Source of the DNA: an uncultured Myxococcales bacterium
GTDB taxonomy: Bacteria > Myxococcota_A > Polyangia > Nannocystales > Nannocystaceae
Direction of reading: 5' to 3'
Assembly (NCBI GenBank): GCA_902826865.1
Contig: CADEGN010000061.1
Location: 1 to 33,623, forward strand
Length of the DNA stretch: 33,623 bases
Shown here: positions 27,054 to 33,623 of the stretch, piece by piece
How positions within the stretch are numbered: the first letter of the stretch is position 1
Layout: every line of letters starts with the position of its first letter
The notes under the pieces: model-generated
Told to the model about the DNA's origin: nothing
What the model saw: only the letters and a program-made list of their open reading frames with translations
Database searches by the model: none
Position numbers and translations under genes: made by a program

Positions 27054-28472
27054 TCAGCCGGGCGGGTTCACGACGAGACCGAGGCCCGCGCCCGTCATGT
27101 CGGAGTACGTGTACGGATCGATCAGCCCCTCGACCGTGATCACCGAGTCGTCGATCGGGTTGACCTTGAACGCTCGATCCCCGTCCTTGTCGACGACCCA
27201 CACCATGCCGTCGACGTCGATGCTGACGCCGACCGGCGTCACGCAGCCAGGAAGCTCGATCGATCCGTCGAGGAGCATGCCCGCGGTGGTGTCGTAGCGG
27301 ACGAGGGCGCACGGGTTGTTGCCGGCGATCCATGCCGAGCCGTCGGCATCGATCGCGAGGCCGCGCAGGCGCGACGGTCCGCCGGCCGTGTCGCCGCGGT
27401 CGACCCACGTCGAGGTGGCGACGTCGAACGACCACAGCTTGCCGCTCCAGCCGGCGATCCACGGCGTGCCGTCGCTCGCGAGCGCGATGCCGTACATCAC
27501 GTGCGAGACCGGGTTGTCGTAGCGCTCGACGGTCATGTCGTCGCCGTCGATCTTGAACAGCGAGCCGAGCGTGCCGAGTGCCCAGAAGTCGCCGTCGGCA
27601 TCCATCGCGCCGCCGTACGGGCCGTGTCCCCAGTTGCACGGCCAGTCCTCGATCACGATCTCGCCGACGAGCGTGCCGTCGTCGCCGTGGATGCGGCGGA
27701 TCGTCGCGGAGTCGTCGGGCTGGTTGCGGAACGCGAACCAGAGATCGGCATTGACGTACTCGCACGTGACGGGGTCGGTCTCGCCGGGGGCCCACGCGGT
27801 GGCCCGCGGGCCGCCGTGGCTGCCGGCGACCGCGGAATCGAAGCCGGAGTCGTGGTGCCACAGGACGCACTCGTCCGCGCCCCAGTCGAGTACGTCGTCG
27901 GGGCCTTGCGACGTGGTGATCACGCCGTCGACGTTGGCGTCGATGCAGTCCTCGACCTCGGCGGCGATCTTCGTGACGCTGCCCCGGCGATTGGTCACGG
28001 CGACGTCGCCTGCGAGGTTCACGGACGTGCGCGACGGATCCGCCGAACCCGGACCGGTGCGGTAGCGAGCGATCTCGATCGCGGTCTTCGTGTCGATCTT
28101 CGACACTGTGCCGTCGGGGCTGTTCGCGATCCAGATGATGCTAAAGTCGTTCGAGGCCGTGCCCTGCCCGGGCTGAGTGCAGTCTGGCGGCGGATCGACG
28201 AAACCGACGTCGAACACGGTGACGTCGTCGGCCCCGTCGTCGTCGCTCGCATCGCCGCCGCTGCCGTTGCCGCTGCCGCCGGAGGCGGATGCTGACCCGC
28301 TCGCGCTCACGGAATTCGAAGCGCTCGACGATTCGCCGCTGTCGTTGCCGGCGTCGACGCTGCCGATGCCTTCGTCGCCCTGGTCGCTGCCCCCGCTCCC
28401 GGGCGGCGTCTGCCCGCCGCATCCGAGAACGCCCATCGCCACGCCCAACGCCACGCGCTCGATTCTGCTCAC
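27054..28472 (-). CDS. Beta-propeller (streptogramin-lyase/NHL-like) surface lipoprotein
   Basis: A 472-residue protein. The GTG start at 28472 gives MSRIERVALGVAMGVLGC, a lipoprotein signal with Cys18; the next 50 residues are an Asp/Ser/Gly stalk. The rest shows repeated propeller-type blades: IIWIANSPDGTVSKID, VAVTNRRGSVTKIA, GAMDADGDFWALGTLGSLF, GIALASDGTPWIAGWSGKL, GLAIDADGSAWIAGNNPCAL and GVSIDVDGMVWVVDKDGDR. The D-x-DG-x-(V/A/P)W pattern resembles virginiamycin B lyase-like or NHL propellers, but no lyase activity should be assumed. The start is supported by the signal peptide and by an AT-rich promoter-like element ending 4 bp upstream. There is no Shine-Dalgarno sequence, so the mRNA may be leaderless. 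Confidence 0.82.
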   Translation of the reverse strand: MSRIERVALGVAMGVLGCGGQTPPGSGGSDQGDEGIGSVDAGNDSGESSSASNSVSASGSASASGGSGNGSGGDASDDDGADDVTVFDVGFVDPPPDCTQPGQGTASNDFSIIWIANSPDGTVSKIDTKTAIEIARYRTGPGSADPSRTSVNLAGDVAVTNRRGSVTKIAAEVEDCIDANVDGVITTSQGPDDVLDWGADECVLWHHDSGFDSAVAGSHGGPRATAWAPGETDPVTCEYVNADLWFAFRNQPDDSATIRRIHGDDGTLVGEIVIEDWPCNWGHGPYGGAMDADGDFWALGTLGSLFKIDGDDMTVERYDNPVSHVMYGIALASDGTPWIAGWSGKLWSFDVATSTWVDRGDTAGGPSRLRGLAIDADGSAWIAGNNPCALVRYDTTAGMLLDGSIELPGCVTPVGVSIDVDGMVWVVDKDGDRAFKVNPIDDSVITVEGLIDPYTYSDMTGAGLGLVVNPPG

Positions 28473-28780
28473 AGGGATTATAATATCACCATGATGTGCG
28501 ATTACAATTACGTTCACATCTTCCAATAATGGTCGGAAGCGAACATTGCCGAACCATCCACGGCCAAGATCGCGCGCGGGCCGCAAGGGCGGTCGGTCGC
28601 TCGCCGCTTGCGCCACGCGAAGACGCGTCGCGAGGCCCCGCGAGTGCGCTCGTCCGCCTGCCTGCGGACGCCCGCATCTCACGGGCTAGCGACGACGACT
28701 GGCCTCGGCGCCGGCGCGCGTATTTGTTCACCCGAGTCGCGCCCCTGCGCACTCGCGCGCCAACCTGCCGAGGCTGTCGC
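28473..28780. other. 308-bp intergenic region between two minus-strand surface-protein genes
   Basis: Holds the 3' flank of the beta-helix gene and the promoter region of the propeller lipoprotein. The first 55 bp next to the propeller gene (28476-28530) are strikingly AT-rich against a GC-rich background; the rest is GC-rich with only weak hairpins. I see no gene in it. Confidence 0.5.
28477..28507 (-). promoter_or_regulatory. Sigma-70-like promoter, possibly leaderless
   Basis: On the minus strand a perfect TATAAT (28477-28482) lies 4 nt before the GTG of the propeller lipoprotein, with TTGTAA (28502-28507) 19 bp further upstream as a possible -35. A start 6-7 nt after the -10 would fall on the GTG itself. 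ATTATAAT is a palindrome-like core, so a divergent -10 also reads on the plus strand. Confidence 0.4.
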
Positions 28781-31700
28781 TCACGTCTGTGCACGTGGGC
28801 GGCGAAGCCGACCGCCGAGGAGCATGATCGACGCGAATGCAACCCACACGTGGTGGCGATGGGGGGCCCCCGCGGTAGCCCGACAGGCGCAGCCGCCCGA
28901 CCCACCACTCTCTGCGCCGCCCGCTTCGGTTCCAGTCGCTGCTTCCGAGGTCGCGGCTGCGGTCGATGTGCTCTCGCCGGGGTTGCCATCCTCGCTCCCG
29001 GCTTGGCCGCTCGTGCTCGAGCTTCCGCCACCATCGCCGTCCTCGCCTTCGGACCCGCCTTCCGTGCCGGTGTCTTCACCACCCTCGGGTGGGATCTCGA
29101 ACGCCCCGACTTCCCACGGCCCTACCTCTGGACGGGTGACGCCGTCGAAGTCCTCAGCGAAGAACGCCGAGAGGTTCAACCCTTGGTCGACCGCAGGGCC
29201 GCCGGCCATGAGATGGAAATCGCCCTGCTCGGCGTCCACGAACTCGGGATCGATCGTGAAGTTGTTGCCGTCGTTCCCGTCTGCGCCGACGATCCCCTGT
29301 CCCGCCTGATAGACGATGTTGTTCTTGATTTCCGCCGCGTTGACAGCCGCAATTCCGGCCGCCGAGTCGTGGACAAGGTTGTAGATCGTGTTGTTGTAGA
29401 TCCCCGTGTTAGACATTTCTGTCGCCTGCAGGCCGACTCGTATCCCAACGAAGTTCGGCTCCGATCCGGAGTCGTAGCAAAGATTATTGTAGAACTGATT
29501 TCCAGACCCATCGATGCTCTGATGGATGCATGAGTAGAGATTCGAGCCAGCTTGCTCCGGGTGCAGGTCGGTGCGGCCCATTCGATAGAGCCGGTTGTTC
29601 CTGACAATGACGTTGTGCGCCTTGGCCGGAGTGGCAGTCGCGCTCTGCCACAGCGCTATCCCATTCCAGCTGTCGTGGATGACGTTGCCCTCGACGATCG
29701 AGTTGTGACCGGTGCCGTAGATGGTGTTGTAGCCGGGGCGGTAGGGAAGATTCGTGGAGTTCGATCCGATATTGTAAAACTCGCTGTTCTTGAAGAGATG
29801 CCAGCCGGTGCGCTGGTCGTCTTGATCATAGGAGACCTGCATTCCGGTGCCGCGCGTGTCGTGGCAGATGTTGTCGATCCAGTGGATGTGGTCCGAGAAG
29901 TAGTATGGCGGGCCGTCGCTCTGGAAAGACGCGCAATTCGCCGGCGAATCGAACTCGAGCCCCTCGACCCGGATGTAGCGGCCCTGATACGCAGCGGTGT
30001 TCACGATGTAGAGCCCCCGCTGGAATGCAGACGCATCGGGGGCGATCACCGGTCGCGGGTCGCGTGGCATCGCCATGATCGTCGTATAGGCTTCCTCGGT
30101 GCCGGAGACGGGATCCCGGATTTCTTGATCGACGTACGTGCCCTGCCCACCGCGGAGCACGAGCCGGTCGCCTGAAGAGAGGCACTCCAGCCCACCGCCG
30201 AGCGTCGCACGGTAGACGCCGGAGGGGACGGGCGGATCCTGTTCGTCGGCGGAGATCGATGCACACGAATTATCGTCGTCCCCGCCCGGAGAGATGAAGT
30301 AATCGGTTGCGCCGGCGGACGATGACGCGAGCATCGTCGTGGCGCCGCACGCCACGGCGAGTGTGCGAAGAGACAACAGCGCGCGCTTGCGTCGGCGTGG
30401 CACCGCAATGACCAACCCGAGCAGCAGCAACATGGCCGACATCGTCGGGGATGTGTCGCGCTGGGCGGCACAAGAGCACCCGGCCTGCTCGTCGGAGACC
30501 TCGGATGCACCCGATCCCGAGCCACCGTCGCCCTCCGTTGCGGACGAATCGGTGCCAGCGGGCGGTTCGCCCCCGCTGCCCTCCGCGTCCACCGTGGTCG
30601 TCTCCCCGGCGTCCCCCTCGGTTCCGGTCGCTGAAGGGTCGCGGGCGCAGTCATTGGCGACCGCCTGGCCGGCGAACGACAGCAGCGGCTGGTTGTGGGG
30701 CTTCGTCGGTGACCCGATCAGGCTCGAGTCCGTCACTGCTCCCGCGGAGGCGTCGTAGGCCACCGACCAGGTCTGGTCCGACGCGCAGCTTCCGCCCTCG
30801 ATGCCGGAGATCCGCAGCTCAATCGCCCGATCGGAACCGACGGCTGGCGACGCGCGGTCGACGATCGGCACTCCGCAGGCCGTGCCGTTGCAGGAGACGC
30901 TCCAGCCCGCCGCATCGGGGACGATCACGGGGGTATTGAGGTTCATCGCGAGCGTCACGGTCAAGGTGTCCCCGGAGATCTCCGCATCGGCGACTCCGAA
31001 TGTCTCGAACGCCCCGGCATCCGGCGCCTCGCCGTTGTAGGTCCGCGCGTTGACGATCCCCACATCGATGGCGCCGCTGTCGGCCGTCAAACCGAAGTTC
31101 GGCGCGGCCGGCAGCTCGGCGGGCGCGTCCACGAACGCGGGGTGGCTCCGGTTGACGATATTGTCCCCCACCGTGTAGTGCGTGCCTTCGACCGCATCAC
31201 CCGTAGCCAGGAAGCCGGTCGCACCCGGCTCGGTCGCATACACGAAGTTGTTGCGGATGGTGACCCCCATGGCGCTCATGGACACGAAGTCCACTCCCTG
31301 CGGAGCCGAGGGCGTCAGGTTCACGCCGTTCTCGTAGAACAGGTTGTTCTCGATCAGTGCATCGTGGCATCGACTACCCCAGACGACGATGCCGGCCCGA
31401 TTGTTGCCATATGCAAAGGTGTTGTTCGCGATGATCCAGTTGCGCGCGTCGGCGAACTCCGGGCCCGCATGCTTGCTCGGATCGTAGTGCGAACTCGGCG
31501 ACCCGTTTTGTTGGATCCCATAGTTGTGGTTATCGTAGATGAGGTTGTTGGTGATCGTGATCTCCGAGCCGCCGATGTAAAATCCATGGCCACCCACGCC
31601 GGGCGTGCCGCCATTGCTCACCACGTTGTGATCGATCAGGATCCTGGTGCCACTTCCAAGGATCGGACTCGAGCTGATCGTGTGGATCCAGTTCCTCCGA

Positions 31701-32137
31701 ATGACGGAGTCGTGTAGATTGTGGAACTTGATACCGTTGAAACAGTTGCGGATCTCGAACCCGGCGATTGTGATCCAGCCGATCGGGTCGTTGTATGCGC
31801 CGCCCGGTTCGATGAGGATTCGGTCGAAGCCGGCTGGATCGATGCAATGGATGATCGGCGCCTCACCGGGAGCGTTCAGGAGCTCGATGGGTGCGTCCTC
31901 CGAACCCGACATCCTGAACCGGATCTCTCCCTCCTCGTAGGTCCCGTCGTGCACGTAGGTGGTGTCCCCGGGATCCATGGAGGCGACCGCATGGGCGATC
32001 GTCCGCCACGGGAGCGCGTCCGAACCGGGGTTGGCGTTGTCTCCATCCGACGCCACGTGGAACTCGGCGGCTTGCGCGACGGGCGCAAGCGCAGCCAGCA
32101 CGACCCCCATCACAAACGGTGAATGCTTGGCGACCAT
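28781..32137 (-). CDS. Giant two-module beta-helix protein with two signal peptides and two MYXO-CTERM-type anchors
   Basis: A 1118-residue protein. Module A: signal peptide 1-23 (cut after APVAQA); parallel beta-helix about 24-380 with repeated N-N-x-(I/F)-x-Y turns (ITNNLIYDNHNYGI, IENNLFYENG); acidic Gly/Ser/Thr linker; GCSC at 553-556; hydrophobic segment about 566-580; RRRKR at 581-585. Module B follows in the same frame: a second signal-peptide-like segment (ALLSLRTLAVACGATTMLASSSAGA, predicted cut near 610); another beta-helix with IVRNNRLYRM and GIYNNTIYNLV; acidic linker; GCAC at 1082-1085; final hydrophobic and basic tail. Each module looks like a complete secreted, surface-anchored protein; beta-helices of this kind bind or cleave polysaccharides. 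ATG 32137 gives the clean first signal peptide, with GGGG 5-6 nt upstream. In-frame GTG 30401-30403 or TTG 30374-30376 could restart translation, but neither has a Shine-Dalgarno sequence. Confidence 0.85.
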   Translation of the reverse strand: MVAKHSPFVMGVVLAALAPVAQAAEFHVASDGDNANPGSDALPWRTIAHAVASMDPGDTTYVHDGTYEEGEIRFRMSGSEDAPIELLNAPGEAPIIHCIDPAGFDRILIEPGGAYNDPIGWITIAGFEIRNCFNGIKFHNLHDSVIRRNWIHTISSSPILGSGTRILIDHNVVSNGGTPGVGGHGFYIGGSEITITNNLIYDNHNYGIQQNGSPSSHYDPSKHAGPEFADARNWIIANNTFAYGNNRAGIVVWGSRCHDALIENNLFYENGVNLTPSAPQGVDFVSMSAMGVTIRNNFVYATEPGATGFLATGDAVEGTHYTVGDNIVNRSHPAFVDAPAELPAAPNFGLTADSGAIDVGIVNARTYNGEAPDAGAFETFGVADAEISGDTLTVTLAMNLNTPVIVPDAAGWSVSCNGTACGVPIVDRASPAVGSDRAIELRISGIEGGSCASDQTWSVAYDASAGAVTDSSLIGSPTKPHNQPLLSFAGQAVANDCARDPSATGTEGDAGETTTVDAEGSGGEPPAGTDSSATEGDGGSGSGASEVSDEQAGCSCAAQRDTSPTMSAMLLLLGLVIAVPRRRKRALLSLRTLAVACGATTMLASSSAGATDYFISPGGDDDNSCASISADEQDPPVPSGVYRATLGGGLECLSSGDRLVLRGGQGTYVDQEIRDPVSGTEEAYTTIMAMPRDPRPVIAPDASAFQRGLYIVNTAAYQGRYIRVEGLEFDSPANCASFQSDGPPYYFSDHIHWIDNICHDTRGTGMQVSYDQDDQRTGWHLFKNSEFYNIGSNSTNLPYRPGYNTIYGTGHNSIVEGNVIHDSWNGIALWQSATATPAKAHNVIVRNNRLYRMGRTDLHPEQAGSNLYSCIHQSIDGSGNQFYNNLCYDSGSEPNFVGIRVGLQATEMSNTGIYNNTIYNLVHDSAAGIAAVNAAEIKNNIVYQAGQGIVGADGNDGNNFTIDPEFVDAEQGDFHLMAGGPAVDQGLNLSAFFAEDFDGVTRPEVGPWEVGAFEIPPEGGEDTGTEGGSEGEDGDGGGSSSTSGQAGSEDGNPGESTSTAAATSEAATGTEAGGAESGGSGGCACRATAGAPHRHHVWVAFASIMLLGGRLRRPRAQT

Positions 32138-32561
32138 TGGTGCCCCAGGTCGCCGCTTGCGGGGCGCTCGTCCCACCGTCAACGTGCGTGGGGCCCACGC
32201 GGGATCGCAACAGCCAAGAAAGAGCATCTCCGGCATCAAGCCGAGCACGATCCGTGTCTCATGCCACCCTCAATGCTCGGGCAAATCGGTCGCCGAACGC
32301 AGGCGAGCGCCGCGGAGGAAGTCGGGCGATCTGGTCGTTGGGGACGGCAGCTGCGACTCGGAAATGCGCCCGCCGTGGCGCCGGCAAACGGAGACGGCAA
32401 ACACCGGCAGTTGATGCGAGATGCGCTGCGTTTTCGGCGTCTCACCGTGGCCCGAAGCTCCGAACGAGAAATCTCATGTAGGGCGGCGGTAACACTTCCG
32501 ACTTCGTGGCATATGTGGTCCGCCGCGCCCACGTGTCCGCGGCGAAGGACATCATCGATCC
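32138..32561. other. 424-bp divergent intergenic region
   Basis: Separates the beta-helix gene (minus) from the cytochrome gene (plus) and must carry both promoters. A direct repeat CGGCAAAC occurs at 32382-32389 and 32395-32402; no confident promoter or hairpin is seen. The open frame that extends the beta-helix gene to 32248 gives a protein start lacking a signal peptide and is not favoured. Confidence 0.4.
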
Positions 32562-33416
32562 ATGAACATGCGATTCTTCTTGCGAACTCACTTACTCGCG
32601 ATACTTGCGACGAGCGCTTGTGGCGATACGAGCGAGGATGGCGATGAGACATCGGACGGCACGGGCGTCGAGACCACGGCCGCCGATTCCACGGGCGGAG
32701 GCGAGACCACGGCCGCCGATTCCACGGGCGGCGAGACCACGGGCGGTGACTCCACGGGCGCCGATTCCACGGGAGGCGTGGACCCCCGGGCGTACTACGA
32801 CGGCGAGGCTTCGGCCGCCCTCGGTGCGGCGGGAAATCAGTCGAGGTGCTCGACTTGTCACTCGGACGACGGCACCGCAACTGGGTACTCCGGACACACC
32901 TTCCAGAACATCGCCTATAAAGACAACTACAAGGGAGGAGCGGCCGATCTCCTTGGTGGCGTGAATGCTTGTGTCACGGGCTGGATGGCAGGCGAGGCCC
33001 TGACCGCCGAGTCACCCGAGTACCTGGGGCTCGTCGAGTTCATGCAGAGCATCTCGGATCCTGCCGAGACGACGCCGAACCCGATCATGCCCGAGGTTCT
33101 CGCCGACGAGGCTGCCTACGAGGCTGCGTACGGCGGCGGCGATGCAACCGCAGGAGCGGCGCTTTTCACCACCGCATGTGGTGGATGCCACGGCGGCGCC
33201 CTGGTCGTCGGCAGCGTTGCCGCTCCGGGGGCTCCGATGGTTAGCATGGCGACCGCGGGCCGCATTGCCCAACAGGTGCGCACCTCTGGTCCGCCCCCAT
33301 CGGGCATGAGTGATGCGATGGACACGACACCGGGGCCGATGCCCTTCTTCGAGCTGGACGAACTGTCGCAGCAAGAACTCGCCGACATCATCGCGTTCAT
33401 CAAGGCTCCGGCCTAA
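32562..33416 (+). CDS. Di-haem cytochrome c lipoprotein
   Basis: A 284-residue exported electron-transfer protein. Lipoprotein signal MNMRFFLRTHLLAILATSAC (Cys20), then a Thr/Ser/Asp/Gly stalk (about 21-72) built from near-identical DNA repeats. Two CxxCH haem c motifs follow: CSTCH (96-100) and CGGCH (206-210), each in a small cytochrome c domain. The C-terminal GPMPFFELDELSQQELADIIAFI is the usual end of class I domains, with the Met of GPMPF the likely axial ligand of haem 2; the ligand of haem 1 is not clear. Anchoring suggests it faces the periplasm or cell surface and donates to or accepts from an unknown partner. The ATG at 32568 is an alternative start. A hairpin follows the gene. Confidence 0.88.
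   Translation: MNMRFFLRTHLLAILATSACGDTSEDGDETSDGTGVETTAADSTGGGETTAADSTGGETTGGDSTGADSTGGVDPRAYYDGEASAALGAAGNQSRCSTCHSDDGTATGYSGHTFQNIAYKDNYKGGAADLLGGVNACVTGWMAGEALTAESPEYLGLVEFMQSISDPAETTPNPIMPEVLADEAAYEAAYGGGDATAGAALFTTACGGCHGGALVVGSVAAPGAPMVSMATAGRIAQQVRTSGPPPSGMSDAMDTTPGPMPFFELDELSQQELADIIAFIKAPA
32670..32775 (+). repeat. In-gene tandem repeat coding the cytochrome stalk
   Basis: A 29-bp unit (GAGACCACGGCCGCCGATTC plus 9 further bases) at 32670-32698 recurs exactly at 32703-32731, a 33-bp step. Two shorter, diverged copies follow to 32775. Steps are multiples of three, so copy-number change would lengthen or shorten the stalk without a frameshift. Confidence 0.75.
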
Positions 33417-33423
33417 CCAAGCG

Positions 33424-33443
33424 CCGGGCTTGTATCCGCCCGG
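33424..33443 (+). terminator. Hairpin after the cytochrome gene
   Basis: CCGGGC (33424-33429) and GCCCGG (33438-33443) form a perfect 6-bp stem with an 8-nt loop, 8 bp after the stop codon. Candidate terminator without T-tract. Confidence 0.4.
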
Positions 33444-33538
33444 TGATGGATCCGGTCTCGCCGTGGCCCCGCGTCCGATCGATCGCGACAGCGTTTCGAC
33501 ACGCCGGACGCGGGCACGGCGATGGGGAACCGAAGCCG

Positions 33539-33623
33539 GTTCACGGTAGGGAAACCCCGTCCATGGCGGGAAAAACGCGTCCGTGGGAGGGGGTGGGCTC
33601 GTCCATGGGAGGAAAAACGCGTC
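33539..33623. repeat. Degenerate tandem repeat running off the right edge
   Basis: A 24-bp block CGTCCATGG(C/G)(G/A)GG + AAAAACGCGTC type occurs at 33558-33581 and 33600-33623, a 42-bp period with two mismatches. Between them lies a diverged copy beginning CGTCCGTGGGAGGG (33579-33599), and a weaker one precedes at about 33539-33557. The basic unit is therefore about 20-22 bp. The array is cut by the window end, so its full length is unknown. No ORF supports a coding role here. Confidence 0.65.

Noticed and set aside
26610..28295. 561-codon plus-strand frame spanning two lipoprotein genes
   Set aside because: Runs through the Cys-rich lipoprotein in a different frame and then antisense to the propeller gene. 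Composition (Val/Asp/Arg/Ala repeats) mirrors the opposite strand's codons, and it has no start context or domain.
32138..32248. Longer N-terminus for the beta-helix protein (37 extra residues)
   Set aside because: The extension is Arg/Pro-rich and buries the clear signal peptide that starts at the ATG at 32135-32137, which has an upstream GGGG.
33417..33623. CRISPR array at the right edge
   Set aside because: The repeats are degenerate, about 21 bp, contiguous without unique spacers of regular length, and no cas gene is present.

Overview
The window is high-GC DNA whose gene content points to a myxobacterium (Myxococcota), most likely the Nannocystineae side. This placement is inferred, not computed. 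The signs are three large eukaryote-like Ser/Thr kinases in 34 kb, two with C-terminal TPR arrays and one with a PEGA domain; GC-C-type MYXO-CTERM anchors; many lipoproteins with Ser/Thr/Gly/Asp-rich stalks; and an ECF sigma factor next to a predicted outer-membrane barrel. I found no tRNA, rRNA, insertion sequence, prophage or CRISPR array.

Left part (1-7015): the 3' end of a glycogen phosphorylase gene converges on an orphan LuxR-type response regulator. A TetR regulator is divergent from the latter. A minus-strand run follows, in transcription order: FemAB-like/GNAT N-acyltransferase, kinase-TPR protein, glutathione S-transferase, small coiled-coil membrane protein. The short gaps suggest an operon.

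Centre (7147-19049): clpS and clpA overlap by 11 bp and encode the N-degron adaptor and the AAA+ unfoldase. Next come a second kinase-TPR protein related to the first, a von Willebrand factor A lipoprotein, a lone MlaF-type ABC ATPase without its permease, a PEGA-domain kinase, a DUF1963/YwqG-like protein and infA (IF-1).

Right part (19347-33623): mostly envelope and surface genes. They are a small Spy/CpxP-like periplasmic protein, an operon-like set of barrel protein, ECF sigma factor and single-pass membrane protein (a probable anti-sigma factor), several stalked lipoproteins, a Pro-rich-tailed barrel protein, an L,D-transpeptidase, a beta-propeller lipoprotein, a very large beta-helix protein and a di-haem cytochrome c lipoprotein. 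A degenerate tandem repeat runs off the right edge.

The most unusual item is the beta-helix gene (28781-32137). One uninterrupted reading frame holds two complete secreted proteins in tandem, each with signal peptide, beta-helix, acidic linker and GC-C anchor. The basic tail of the first anchor doubles as the n-region of the second signal peptide. Also notable is a four-cysteine block with almost identical spacing just after the membrane segment in both kinase-TPR proteins, which could be an extracytoplasmic sensor module.
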